A stretch of 64,000 nucleotides of DNA from Megalonaias nervosa (GCA_016617855.1 JAECUM010012884.1:1-64000), one strand, 5' to 3'; counted from the first letter of the stretch, positions 32,108 through 43,573 are shown. Notes: generated by a model not told the origin, from the sequence alone. Made by a program: numbers and translations.

Positions 32108-32592
32108 GGCCCTTTTCAGGACCACTCCATTGCCTCGGAAAGAAATATATTCTCTCTTGCCTAAAAAAAAAATTTTAGTCGATTTTTGGTGTGATAGATT
32201 TATGTTCATAAATCTATGTTTGTGTCATATGCCTCTGTCTCTGTCTCTGTCTCTGTCTCTAACCCTGTCTTTAACCCCGACTCTAACCACGTCTCTATGT
32301 CTATGCCTCTATTTTTCCTTAGAGTAGCGCGTATTCAGGTCAGCCCCTTGGCACACTGTTCCGCCCGATTGAGGTCAGCCACTTGCAACATTGTTCTCAG
32401 AATCCAGGACCGTGACGTCAGTTCCCATTGACCCTAGAGTGGCCCATGTTAAAGTCCCATTTGACCCCATAGTGCAAATGACCAAATTTAACACAGAACT
32501 CTACGTAACCGTATAAATTTTTACCCCATAGTGCAAACGACCAAAGTAAACATCAGACCCTATGTGAACCTATATTGCCCCCACTCACTACT
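32108..32592. repeat. Polinton right terminal inverted repeat
   Basis: It pairs with the left repeat but is longer. A CTCTGT hexamer array (about 32230-32260) replaces the left GAGACATAG segment. The outer part has a duplicated block starting ACCCCATAGTGCAAA (about 32464 and 32523) that the left repeat has once. Confidence 0.88.
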
Positions 32593-32598
32593 TTCCTG
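32593..32598. repeat. Polinton target-site duplication, right
   Basis: TTCCTG directly after the terminal ACT. It matches the left hexamer at 5 of 6 positions. Confidence 0.75.
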
Positions 32599-32970
32599 AT
32601 TTATCATGACCGAAGTCCTGCAGAATGATTGGTTATTCTTGGAAATTATTTACAAAACTTCAGAGTCATATTTACTTAAATCTGGTATACAGTAAATTGG
32701 TTGTTTTGATGGCAAAATGGGTTTGTTTATAGTGCTTGTTTACCTGCTTGTACTGTACCATGCTTTACATTTGAGACTAGACCAGTCGTCCATGAAGAAT
32801 TCAACATATTTACACGGAAAGTAATCATTACATAAATGAATGAGATAATGAAATATTTTAGGGAATATGTTTATATGTGTCAAGAAAGTTGTCCATCTTG
32901 TTATCATATATTCTACACAAGAAATGCTCTACAAGAATATATCAACATAGTGCTTTTGGACTGCACTTAC
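32599..32970. other. Intron DNA between Polinton and exon 13
   Basis: AT-rich, no exon, no repeat family recognised. Confidence 0.5.
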
Positions 32971-33301
32971 AGACTGTAAGATATCCCAGAGCCCTAGACA
33001 TCAGCATTGTTCCGTGTTTGAGTTCCAGTTTTTCAAATAGGGCATCTATGCTATCTTTCACTGTATCCTTAAGGACAGTATCTGTTTCATCCGAGAACGA
33101 GTTCCATCTGATGGCCTCCTCAAACGATAATTTCAGAAACAATGGAAGGGAACATTTTTCATAAGCTTCCAAAACACGGTCCATCTGTTTTGCTGTGAGA
33201 GTTCGATTTCTCGGTTGAAGCCACATTTTTATTACTTTCTTAACGTCGTCCTTGGGAATAGGTATTACCTCAAGAAAATTGTTCTTGTTTTTAATGGAAT
33301 T
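32971..33301 (-). CDS. NWD-type gene exon 13: winged-helix part after NACHT
   Basis: The 331-nt exon encodes VIPIPKDDVKKVIKMWL, RTLTAKQMDRVL and SLPLFLKLSFEEAIRW, the helical and winged-helix segment after the NACHT core that reads leucine-rich and amphipathic. Phase 0 in, phase 1 out, donor GTAAGT. The next coding exon is 16 kb away because the Polinton lies in this intron. Confidence 0.88.
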
Positions 33302-33680
33302 CTGAAATTATAATTTTAATTGAAACAATAGTATTATGAGTATTTGTTTTTAAATAATTAGCATATACCAAACGTTCTGATAAACTCAATACTCTCAAAA
33401 TGGAAATGGCAATTAATTCTATAAAAAAAAAAAAACTCTTATATAAACAGTCGTTCTGAGTACATAAATAGATATGTTATTAAGTATGACTATTCATTTT
33501 CGCTAGAAATCTACTACCAAAGAAATGAAGCGACAGGCAAAGATTTCAAGAGTTAATTACCACGGCTATTTCTATTCCCAAAGAACACTTTGCCTTGGAA
33601 TTGTATATGTATTTACAATTCAACTTTTTCCAGCTGTATTGAAAAATAAAGCAAGTAATAATGATTACAGCATCAAAAAC

Positions 33681-34118
33681 GGTAATTATGCTCTCTAAAT
33701 GGTAATTATACTCTTTAAAGGGTAATTATGCTCTAAATGGTAATTATGCTCTCTAAATCATAACAATGCTCACCAAATGGTAATTATGCTCTCTAAATAG
33801 TAATTATGCTCACTATATTGTAATTATGCTCTCTAAATGATAATTTTGTTCACAAAATGGTAATTATACTCTCTAAATAGTAATTATACTCTCTAAATGG
33901 TAATTATGTTCTCTAAAATGATAATTTTGTTCACAAAATGATAATTATGCTCTCTAAATGGCAATTATGCTCTTTAAATGGTAATTATACTCTAAATGGT
34001 AATTATGCTCTCTGAATTGTAATTATGCTCTAAATGGTAATTATACTCTCTAAATGGTAATTATGTTCTCTAAAGGGTAATTATGGTCTGCTAATAGTAA
34101 TTATGATCTGTAAATTGT
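33681..34118. repeat. About 20-bp minisatellite, over 20 units
   Basis: Units of TAATTATGCTCTCTAAATGG with small changes and a few shorter units fill about 440 bp of the intron between exons 12 and 13. Confidence 0.92.
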
Positions 34119-35074
34119 TTTATGATGTACCTGAATCTGAATGAAGATTTCCCATAATAAAAAATAAAAAATTATAAAAATCATTTTGCAAAGAAGTGTT
34201 GTACAAATTTAGAAACGATTTTAGAAATAATTTTATAGTTCACAAGATATATGATATATTTTAAACAAACGTTTTATATGAAATCATGAACAAATTTTCT
34301 TTTATGACTGAAGATATATTCTAAATCAATCCATACCACTTATGACATTGAATACAGAACAACAGAAACCTAAATTGAATTTATATCTGGAATGTGCATA
34401 AATGCTTTGAAATATTTTTCATTACAGTAAAATTTGGAATAAAACATTATTTAATTTACCGCTATAATTTTGAAGAAACATGGGAGAACGTAGGAAGGAA
34501 AGAGAGAGTTTGTTTAAGGTACAAGGGAGAAACAAAGTCGGTTTTAACAATATTGTTTTTATATCCTAGAACCATTTATTATTTTTAGTACGCAATCAAT
34601 AGATATTAATCTTATCAAAAATTAAAACTGAAATGTAACTTCATTATTTGGTGCAAAATGAAAGTGTCGATTTGACAGGGACACAATTTGCGCAGATTGT
34701 TAGTGCAAAGCGATTTCTTGTATTCTGAACAGAAGTTATGTCAATGATGTCTGACATGGTGTAGAGGGTCAAATGAGAGTGCCTTTGTCTAAAATATATC
34801 TAATTATTTATACATGTGTTAACATTTCGATCTTCATGATAGGAATCTGGGATGTTACACGTTTGATAGCAATGTCCAACCTTGTGTATGAGTATATGTA
34901 CGATCGCATCACTTAAAACACTTCTGTCTGTTTTGTGTAGGAACAGAAATGTTTCTGGTCTCTTCATCTACCTAAAGTATATTTATCTATAAATCTTAAC
35001 ATTGCAGACTTCAGGACTGAAAGTAGTGATAAAGACTTTTCGTTCGTTTTATATATATATATATATATATATAC

Positions 35075-35287
35075 CTTGAGTATTGGGTAACATTGATAAT
35101 TCTCATCCGGCAGAGTGGAAAGAATAACTTTGCAGCGGTCTGGCAACTTTTCCGGCAGCCATTTTAACTGTCTGGCATTGTTTGCCGGATCCAGTTGATC
35201 CAAAGAATCCAGAATCAATATCAAAGGCATGGCGGCAGTGGCCAGTTCCAGACTCTGCATAAAATCTTTTTCTATAGCCTTGACATT
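35075..35287 (-). CDS. NWD-type gene exon 12: NACHT Walker B
   Basis: The exon holds the Walker B strand and acidic residues in PLILILDSLDQL (about residues 714-726). It then has LKWLPEKLPDRCKVILST, the sensor-1 strand. Phase 0 on both sides, 213 nt. The donor GTATAT runs into a TA microsatellite. Confidence 0.92.
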
Positions 35288-35709
35288 CTAAATAAAATGA
35301 AACAACAATGTCCTTGATGACATTTACTTCTGCTACTACAAAATATGTTGTAATTATTCTCATCATTACAATATCAAACAATCGCAGTATAAAAAAGAAA
35401 TCATTGCTAAGAATAAACCTTCTGAAATTAAATACCGCAAATAATCGAGCAATACTGAAAAAGTCTCTTTTCATCCAAACATATCTCAAATTTTTCTTTT
35501 GGATGGATGTAGGAATTGTCTTATGCTGCATAGAACTGAATCCAGGTTCTCTGAAAAAGCATTTAACTCTAACATTTTCGTAGTGTTTAGCAAGTTATCA
35601 GTTTTTATGACTTTTTACGACAGCTTGGTCGAAATGAAGCTGAAATTGTAATAGCTTCTCACACAGATTATCAATGTAAATAATATCAATAGACATTTTT
35701 TACTATCTA

Positions 35710-35795
35710 TCATCATGAGACATTTTTAATATCTACCATCTGAGACATTTTTTAATATCTACCATCGTGAGACATATTTTAATATCTACCATACT
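35710..35795. repeat. Three short tandem units (about 34 bp)
   Basis: Repeats of TATCTACCATC and GAGACATTTTTTAA between exons 11 and 12. Confidence 0.7.
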
Positions 35796-35933
35796 AAGTT
35801 GGATAATGAGTAATGATAAAGAAAAAGGTCTCTTTGGCAGTGACGTCTAAATCTTACGCTGCAGACAAGTACAGAAGAAACCATATTTTTAATTGGAATT
35901 AGAGAGAAAAATATACCTGAGAAATATGTATAC

Positions 35934-36036
35934 CTGATAAACAGTAACTTCAGTCCTATATATTCTCTTGATCTGTTGAGTAAGACTTTGAAGAAGACCT
36001 TTAATTGTCGTGCTTCTTTGGCTTGTCCCAATGAAC
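35934..36036 (-). CDS. NWD-type gene exon 11: NACHT
   Basis: The exon starts with the Arg completed across the junction and reads FIGTSQRSTTIKGLLQSL, the strand and helix after Walker A that is typical for NWD and TEP1 NACHT domains. It is 103 nt, phase 2 in and phase 0 out. Confidence 0.88.
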
Positions 36037-36154
36037 CTGTAAATAAATTTATAAATAAATAAATTTTAAAGATTAAATAGCCATAAGATCGCATGTATAC
36101 TGTACTAAAAAGGGTGTGCATGTTTTTATTTCTTTTATATCGAGGGACCAAAAA

Positions 36155-36176
36155 CGTGTGTGTGTGTGTGTGTGTG
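36155..36176. repeat. (GT)n microsatellite
   Basis: About 11 GT units between exons 10 and 11. Confidence 0.9.
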
Positions 36177-36382
36177 CTTGATATATGGATCACTTGTATT
36201 TCGACTTTTATGTCCAAGAAGCCATGTCCTTCTGTTATATTTAGCCTTAAACGTCGGCAATTTATCAGGCAGAATGTATTTTAAAAAATATTGTTCGGAG
36301 ACATTTTTAAAATTTAATTTTCGTATTTCGTTTTATTAATATTATACAATCATTTGGAGCTATCAAAATTACATTACGTCAC

Positions 36383-36525
36383 CTTAGAATTACTGCAGCT
36401 TTGTCATTGGTCCACTGTCGCGCGAGATAGGCCCCCTTTGCCATCAATGACGTCTTTCCGCATCCGGAGACCCCATACACTACCATAGGTTTTGTACTTT
36501 GACCGACTATATATTCTTCCATCTT
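36383..36525 (-). CDS. NWD-type gene exon 10: NACHT Walker A
   Basis: This exon carries the nucleotide-binding P-loop GVSGCGKTS (about residues 629-637), preceded by the strand KPMVVY. It is the defining ATP-binding element of the NACHT domain. It is 143 nt, phase 0 in and phase 2 out. The motif is intact, so ATP binding is expected. Confidence 0.93.
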
Positions 36526-37054
36526 CTAAATAACAAAGAAATAAAACCAAGTCCTGCAGACTGAGCAGATGGCTTCTAGGTATGGTAATTGTATAGACTG
36601 GTCCCCTGTCATAGCTATACATACAATTACATATGGGCAGTACCTATAAAGCGGGCGAGGTCCAGGCTTGGTACTTGTATTGGGTCAAGAAGACCAATTT
36701 TGATAAATTCATCAAAATGTAAACACGCGATTATTTCATGGAGTATTTTAAACTTTGCTGGAAAAATATTATGTCAAATTAAGTGATCAATCACGACATC
36801 AGAAAACTAGTGGTGGTGGTCAGCTTATTTATGAGATGAAAGAGATTTGCCCTTAAAGTGCTATTCTAAGAACAAACTGGTTAACAGGTTCTTTATTGTT
36901 GTTAAAACTCATACGACAATTCAATAGAAACGTTGAACAGAAACAAAGTCTGGAATATATGAATCTAAGTGAATATCTGTTATTTTCTATCTATTAAATT
37001 ACGAGTTATCAAAATCTTGTATAAAGCAAATACCAAGTAATTAAAAATGCTTAC

Positions 37055-37257
37055 TCTCAAGCAGTCATCTCTTCCATAAAAAGTTTCACACTTTGCTTTA
37101 CAAAATTTTATATGCCGATGAACTTCCTCTACAACTGGGTCAGATGGCACGCACTCTTTCACTGCGTCTTTGATCATCGAGTACAAGTCCTTTTCAAAGT
37201 CATCAGCCAACTTCTGGAGGTACTTGTCGTGTTCTGCGTTCTCTGGATTAATTCCAG
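37055..37257 (-). CDS. NWD-type gene exon 9: pre-NACHT helices
   Basis: The exon contains GINPENAEHDKYLQKL and a long helix ending FCKAKCETFYGRDDCL. The FxGR stretch is the conserved segment just N-terminal to the NACHT P-loop in this family. It is 203 nt, phase 1 in and phase 0 out, with donor GTAAGC. Confidence 0.87.
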
Positions 37258-37705
37258 CTGTTTAGACCGATGAAGGAGATTGATAAAAACTGAATATATC
37301 AGTTAACAAATATCAACAGAAAAGCAGTTCATTACGTTCCTGTAATATTTTTTTTTTCAGTCTTTCAACCCATGATTATGTCACACAACTAAGGCTTGAG
37401 GGACAATTGAAGTCACTCTTACCTGAGCAAAGAAAAACGTGTTTACTTCACTACTGAAGTCAGCATTAGTTATTAAAATAATTCTTCAAATATACGAAAT
37501 TCACCAATAACATTAAATACGTCGCAAATGTAAAGAAACTGCGCATGAAAATACTGTATTTCTGCAGCAGCAAAAACCCTGTATGAGACAAAGACAAGGA
37601 CGTTAAAACAGCCAAAAATGAATTACACACTATATAAACAAAATTTTTACAGTCCCGTTCTTTGAATAAAACGTCGTTAAGTTGGGAATGAGTGTGTCAA
37701 ATCAC

Positions 37706-37831
37706 CTAGAGTATCCCAGTGAACAGTGTACTTCCGGATTCTGTCATCAACTAGTTTTGAGGTCATTTTATTTTTCATCTTGGCTAGAAGTTCCCTGGAC
37801 CTTTTCCACTTGCTTTGTGCGTCTCCAGATT
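37706..37831 (-). CDS. NWD-type gene exon 8: helical spacer
   Basis: The 126-nt exon has a TTTTTCCCCAG acceptor, phase 1 in and out. It encodes a highly basic helix (WKRSRELLAKMKNKM) followed by IRKYTVHWD. This is the spacer before NACHT; no catalytic motif is seen. Confidence 0.82.
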
Positions 37832-38323
37832 CTGGGGAAAAATGAGTCGTGAAGCTGTTTTGTATTACTTAATGAGATATAGATTTTGAAAGAAATAAAA
37901 GTTCAGGGAATTGACATTTTCTTGGAAAATATGTACGGCACCAACAAAGACGACGACGAGGAGTATGACGATGATTTAAACTTTCATCTTTGTCTATTAA
38001 AATTGAAGTCATATTGAAATATTAATAATATTTAATTAACTTAATTAATTCAATTGATATATTTATACTTGCGCAAAACACTGGCGGAAAGGAGTAAACT
38101 GCACTCTTTCTATCAGCGGATGTGATCAAATAAGCAAGTAGTAAGGTTGCGTTCTATATATTAAGTACCCCTGAGTATTGACAACTTTTACCCTTCGATC
38201 CTACTATATATGCAGGCCAAGCTACCTGCCTATCTATCAAAAGAGAGCCAAACCGAGAAACAGATGAATGCAAAAGAGAGATAGAGAGACCAAATTGACA
38301 CAGAACTAAAAAGCTTCACATAC

Positions 38324-38452
38324 CCATGTACTTTGACAGGATGTCACTCGGCTGCTGATCCTCTATTTTTTCTATTGTCCTCTGAAACCAGACACAATGC
38401 TTCGACGCGTCTTCAACTTCTACCAAGCCATATCTTGTTTCCACTTCCGTTA
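38324..38452 (-). CDS. NWD-type gene exon 7: helical spacer
   Basis: The exon encodes about 42 residues, including CVWFQRTIEKIED, predicted helical. The acceptor is poor in pyrimidines (AATAAAAAG), so its start is less sure than the others, but phase 1 in and phase 1 out fit both neighbours. Confidence 0.72.
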
Positions 38453-38793
38453 CTTTTTATTAATGATAATTCAAACAACAAATTAAGTTCTTGCTTTTAA
38501 CAAAAATAAATTGGGAAAATACTTATGACTGAATCCTAAAATACTTATGATTGAACCCTAGAGTAAAATAGAACTTCAGAAAGTCACTTGTCGATAGGCT
38601 CCTGATTTTGGGCTGATATTCAATTTTTTTTACAATGTTTTTATTAAATATGCCAAACATAAAGTCAGACACATTTGTATTTGATCAAACGTCTTGTATA
38701 CGTAGTATGACTTGATTTGTCAGGTTTCTACTTTCTCAATCTCAGCTGTATCCCGCACCCTAGATCTCTGTATAATATTTTTTTTTTTGCGAA

Positions 38794-38836
38794 ATAATAA
38801 TAATAATAACAATAACAATAATAATAATAATAATAA
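38794..38836. repeat. (AAT)n/(AAC)n microsatellite
   Basis: Triplet repeat between exons 6 and 7. Confidence 0.9.
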
Positions 38837-39745
38837 CTGTGCACTTGTAACATCAACAGTTTGGTCCCTCCGTTATAAAGTTTCACTCTACTTAAAATCT
38901 TACTCGAAAATATTCCGACCAATCAGAAGAGACAGCATTTGCTATTTTCGAGTATGACCTCCAGATCTAGACCAAGATTTATTGCTCGAAAACTTTAATC
39001 TGTTTGACACGATATTATCTTTATGAATAAAACGTTCCCCGTTTGACTCAAATAGAACTTTAGCTACGTCTCTTTCATATGTGAGACACAACCATATTTT
39101 GAAAGAGAACAATGAAAGCTTTACAATTGCCAGAAGAGAACTCATATTTCCTATAGTTAATGTACCGATAAACAAATATCTTATACAATATTTCACTTGC
39201 ATACATACTGAATTAGTTTAGAACATAAGAAAGAAATGGTAAAGCCAAATGTTGTGTCATAAAACATGTTTACTTTGACGTTGAAATCCGAAAAAGGTAC
39301 AATATATCAGCAAACAGCTAAAACTTAAAGTTTGGGTAGGATACATAAATAGAAAACAAACAGCGATTTCTGAGTAAAGGCTGTTGTATTATTGTCAAAG
39401 CTGACCAAGAAAGTATATATATATGAAGATAAATGCATACGAATTCACTTGAGTATGTCGAGTTGCTTTGCACGATCCATATGACTTATTTCGAGGTCAG
39501 AAGAATGGACACATATAGCGAAATCTTCCTCCATGTCGTTACAGCATGAGCGTAAGTATCAAGCAAAGAACCATGCCTTATAAATCATTTAAACAAATAT
39601 AGTTAGCTGTTGGCTTACTTTGTTGACAAAAACATTAAATTTTAAACATTGTTCAAAGTCCATAAATTCTCTTGATGTTTGTTTAGAGCAATTCGTCCAC
39701 AAACCTCCACTTAGAATTTTTTTCTTCGGTAACTAAATATGGTAC

Positions 39746-39936
39746 CTGACTTTGAATATTCAATTCCCGCCTCAGTTTCTTCCAACGCATTTGTCATGAC
39801 TTCACATTCATGGTCATATGAGTTTTTGCTTTGGTTCTTCGTATCCTTGTCGGACGAGAAATAATCTGGGAAATGCAACGTGATGTTTGCCAAAACGTTC
39901 TCAGGAGGAACTGCGTTGTCATCCCTTCTGTACCAT
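39746..39936 (-). CDS. NWD-type gene exon 6: linker after DUF4062
   Basis: The exon begins WYRRDDNAVPPENVL, a conserved segment linking DUF4062 to the helical spacer in NWD proteins. The remainder is polar (SSDKDTKNQ) and predicted helical. It is 191 nt, phase 2 in and phase 1 out, with a TTTCTTAG acceptor. Confidence 0.85.
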
Positions 39937-40671
39937 CTAAGAAAGTTACATATATATTGCTTGCTAGTGCTAGAATGCAAAAGATTTTACACGAGGCTCA
40001 TTTCATATAAAATATGAAGCGAATATTTGGTGGGGGTTTTGAGAGGATCAAGAGAGAAGAATATTTCTTTTCTCACCATATTTAATCAATGTCATTTTTA
40101 TTCAGCAAAATATTAGGTCGTGATTATCGTCTACGAAAGAAACTGATTTAAACACTAATATTACATGTACGAAATGGGGTGATGAAACTTAAAGACGTCA
40201 TATGTTACATTTATGTGTTATGAACTATGTCTGATAAATAATTTCCAAATCATTAAGAATTGGTTGGGATAAACTACGTCAATTATTAAAAACTGACATT
40301 TTAGAACCTGCAAGGCTATTCATGAACCGGTCTAAAATAGATACTAAATTTAATTAGTGTGTGTTCATCGTTATACTTTCCATTCACGTGATCTGTCTGC
40401 CACAAAAGTTCTACAATGTTGTTATGTTGATTTTTATTTTTTATTTTACAAGCTAATTAACATTCACTTTACCGTCGTAAAAACATATTTTTCAAAGAGT
40501 CAGTATTTATGTTGTTAGAAAATATGATTCCTGGAGGTTTCTTTTGTATTCACACCAGTTGTCTTGTGAAAAAAAGGACACTGATTATGTTGCTTTTCGC
40601 ATCATAAACACCTATCTGAAATTGTTGATTTTAATAATAACGATGGCAATTTCAAAATGATGATGAAGATG

Positions 40672-40675
<4 letters not shown>

Positions 40676-40728
<53 letters not shown>

Positions 40729-40996
40729 TTGGATTTTGAACGTAGCTTACACATTCTGCAGTCATAATGCTACGATGTCTGCAGTGTGGCAGTTTATAGT
40801 GACGTCTAGCACTGGGACATCATGCCGAAGACATGTAGCGTCCTGTCCCACCCAGTCACATTATCCTCACCAGGGCGACCAATACTAACACTAACCTCTT
40901 AATGCTAAGCGCCAAGCGAGGCAGCTGATAGTACCATTTTTATAAATCTTTGGTTTGATTCGGCCGGGGTTCGAACCCGTGATCTCCAGCATCCGA
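40676..40996 (-). mobile_element. SINE of family S, 5'-truncated, with long (GT)n tail
   Basis: On the minus strand the copy retains the B box (GGGTTCGAACCC reversed at about 40965) and the full body. It ends in a dinucleotide tail seen as (GT)24 at 40676-40724. It lacks the tRNA 5' arm. Confidence 0.85.
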
Positions 40997-41222
40997 AAAT
41001 GATAATAGTGGTAATGTTTAAAAATGAAGACGATGCTGAGAACACTGACAATTTTTTCTTTCATATTTGTCTATTTATCTTTCCTTGGTAAAAAAGGGTT
41101 GATATATGAAGTAAATTATAGTCGAAGAAGTTATATTATAAATAATGTAAAGTGATGTATTCTTTTTTAATATTGTCATTTGTTTTGTGGAATTCGAAAA
41201 TATGCACATTTTAATGGTTATA

Positions 41223-41225
<3 letters not shown>

Positions 41226-41280
<55 letters not shown>
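41226..41280. repeat. (GA)n microsatellite
   Basis: About 27 GA units, 140 bp 3' of exon 5. Confidence 0.95.
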
Positions 41281-41283
<3 letters not shown>

Positions 41284-41416
41284 ATAAGAAAATTGTTAAT
41301 GAACATTTGTTCGTCAAAATAACATTGCAATATAAATTTAAGCACAAAAAACTTTAAATTTGATAATTCTAATGTAGTTTGAAAACCGTCATCTGGTTGT
41401 TGATGTTGCCACTCAC

Positions 41417-41541
41417 TTTTTAAAATATTGAATAGCGTCGTTATTTCCTTTACTCTGTATCTCCAACATGATTTGTTCGAAGACCTTTGATTCGATTGTC
41501 CGAGGGAGCATGCGGTAACCATATTTGTGGGACACAAGCGA
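41417..41541 (-). CDS. NWD-type gene exon 5: DUF4062 C-terminal part
   Basis: The 125-nt exon starts SLVSHKYGYRMLPRTI, the strand and KYGYRPxP loop that ends DUF4062 in this family. An amphipathic helix follows (FEQIMLEIQ). Acceptor TTTTTCAG and donor GTGAGT are both strong. Phase 0 in, phase 2 out. The intron just 3' holds a long GA dinucleotide tract (41226-41280). Confidence 0.88.
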
Positions 41542-42108
41542 CTGAAAAAGGTTTCAACTGAAATTTTATTTGAAGTTTGTGACATGTAGATTCAGGTTTG
41601 ATTTTGCTGATCAGTGAAATTTATCTAATTAAACCTGAATACTTCTGTACATTATTAAAAACTTTTCAAATTGGAAAAGACTATCATATTTTCAGCTAAG
41701 TTACATCGATATGATATTGACACAATGGAATTGGCAACATATATATTCAATGAAAGTGAAAGTAGCCAAGTCTATGGACATAAAGCAAGAAGAAAATGTG
41801 GAAACTTTGGGTACGAAATTCTGTGAAACAGGAAAGAATGAATTGAAGTTGATTTACACAATTAATGTAACTGTGCAAAAGTTAGTCACTAGTCAGTTTG
41901 TGAGTAATACATTGTGCTGATATAAATCAATTTTATATGTGGTAAAATTCAAAATAGTTAATGGCTTACATTAAGTATATGTCGTCCTGGGGATTCGTTT
42001 CTTGAAACTTTCAGACTGAACAACAAAATCATTTTTTTTTTTTAAAAAAAAAGACAAAAGAAAGCTGAACAAAGAAAGTAGCATACAAATATACCAAAAC
42101 TTCCTCAC

Positions 42109-42311
42109 CACAAAATTGGGACCTGTTGAGAGTGTTTGGCACAATTTGATCTCGTTCAGACAGAGATCAGTTCCAGTTTGAGAGTCCGTAGCTGTGTCAC
42201 GAACCCCCCAGCGCATGTCTACCACCTGAAACTCGTACCCTAACTTCTGGCAGAAGGATTTCAGCTTTGGATATGCCTTCCTCATCAGTATGTTCCTTTC
42301 ATTCTTCGTAT
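42109..42311 (-). CDS. NWD-type gene exon 4: DUF4062 core
   Basis: Two nt complete the split codon, then the exon reads DTKNERNILMRKAYPKL, the first DUF4062 helix. This is followed by DMRWGVRDTATDSQ, the conserved second strand and loop, and then the CLNEIKLCQ helix and GPNFV. The exon is 203 nt and ends in phase 0 at GTGAGG. The order and spacing match the family, so this exon fixes the identity of the N-terminal domain. Confidence 0.9.
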
Positions 42312-42621
42312 CTGTTAGGTATATATGTATCAATATCATTGCCTACCTGGTTAAATACCTACCTGCATAGTTACGTATCTAATTATACTGCTTTCTATTT
42401 TCATAACCACCTATCTATCTTTCTACTATTGTCTAATTTCTTTAAGATGGTGGTATAATTTGCTATTAGTAAATAATGAATAGATGTTTAAACCGTGAAC
42501 ATGTTTCAGAAAGTTACAATTAAATACGATGATTCTGTCCAGTGTTGCAGAAATGTACAGGCAAATTTGATAATATAGACCGGTGTTTCAGAAAGGTACA
42601 ACCAAATTTGATAATACTGAC

Positions 42622-42816
42622 CGGTGAATGTGCTGCTAATAAAGATCCGAACAATTCTTGACTGACTGGGGACACTGACGTCCATCTTTCCAACCAAAGC
42701 CTGAACAATTTCTGGTCTTTGTATGAATGTGACAGCATTTCTGATGAGATTAAACTTCTTTGATTTCTTGTCAGGTTTTCGCCTCTGTTTATCGCCGGGA
42801 TGGTCTTGATTATCTT
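42622..42816 (-). CDS. NWD-type gene exon 3: start of DUF4062 domain
   Basis: The 195-nt exon (phase 1 in, phase 1 out) has a basic stretch followed by helices and then RIVRIFISSTFT at its end, about residue 275-285. The motif IFISSTF is the first beta strand and loop of DUF4062, a Rossmann-like domain placed N-terminal to NACHT in NWD and TEP1-like proteins. Confidence 0.85.
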
Positions 42817-43458
42817 CTGTGATAAATAATAGAGGACATGTTTCACCATTGGGATAAAATTATTATAAGTGGTCTTGATAATCTAGAAAGCACAAAATTG
42901 TCAGAGAACATCAGAGTACCGAATTTTCTATTTTTCGTGGGACACCAAAAATTTCACAACAATAAATATAAAGATTCCTTTAGAAAAACAACTGAAACCT
43001 TTTCCCGCTCTATTAACTTATGCACCGACAAAACTGTAATATATTACAAAGTCACGAAAAGTTGTTATCCAAGAAAATTTGATATCCACGAACATAAATT
43101 AAGAGTATTTACACTTCGAATTATTGCAGACAAAATGAAATATTTTCTTCGCTAAAGCTAACTTTTCGCTAAATTTATACGCGAAGGAATTTTTTTAACA
43201 TTTATTTCTTTGCGATGCTTATGCTTTCTTCGTGACGAAAGCGACAACCTCTAGAGAAAGTGAAACAATTTTTGAACTATTTATTGATAATTCTTTATTC
43301 ATTGATACGCTTAGTTTATTCTTGAAAATTCAGTTGAATATATTTCTTTAAAAACATTTACATATCTGCAGTTCAACAAGTTTTTTAAGAAAAAAAGAAG
43401 TGTCTCTATGCAACATTAGACGACTCTGTTTAAAATTCCTCTACCAGCCTAGAAATTC

Positions 43459-43510
43459 GTATGTATGTATGTATGTATGTATGTATGTATGTATGTATGT
43501 ATGTATGTAT
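43459..43510. repeat. (GTAT)n microsatellite
   Basis: About 13 GTAT units just 3' of the micro-exon 43570-43530. Confidence 0.95.
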
Positions 43511-43529
43511 GCAAGAGATATAGAGTTAC

Positions 43530-43570
43530 CATAAAAGTCGTTCTCGGTTGATTTTTGTTCTTCAACATTT
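43530..43570 (-). CDS. NWD-type gene exon 2 (41-nt linker exon)
   Basis: This is a micro-exon of 41 nt, phase 2 in and phase 1 out. It is bounded by a TTATTCAG acceptor and a GTAACT donor. It encodes about 13 polar residues (NVEEQKSTENDFY). It is the piece that makes exon 1 and exon 3 phase-compatible; joining them directly would hit a stop at once. Its polypyrimidine tract lies in a TTA microsatellite, so the acceptor may be weak. Confidence 0.6.
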
Positions 43571-43573
43571 CTG

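Larger units (their letters stand above)
18060..32592 (+). mobile_element. Maverick/Polinton (adintovirus-like) element, decayed
   Basis: The 14,533-bp element has terminal inverted repeats starting AGTnGTGAnTGGG at both ends. Flanking hexamers TTCATG (18054-18059) and TTCCTG (32593-32598) are a target duplication with one mismatch, the size known for Polintons. Inside are remnants of type B DNA polymerase, BIR protein, packaging ATPase, integrase with chromodomain, membrane protein, penton-like protein, double-jelly-roll capsid protein and adenain-like protease. All but one lie on the plus strand. Stops and frameshifts in every large gene show it is a fossil. It interrupts an intron of the NWD-type gene, which is on the other strand. 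Confidence 0.95.

Noticed and set aside
33681..34118. CRISPR-like array
   Set aside because: The 20-bp units are contiguous with no unique spacers; it is a minisatellite in animal DNA.
35103..35531. 142-codon minus-strand ORF
   Set aside because: It is a shifted-frame shadow of the Walker B exon (35287-35075) plus intron.
41971..42339. Single-exon gene at the DUF4062 ORF
   Set aside because: The conserved domain is split over exons 3 to 5 with good splice sites; the ORF is one exon with intron at both ends.
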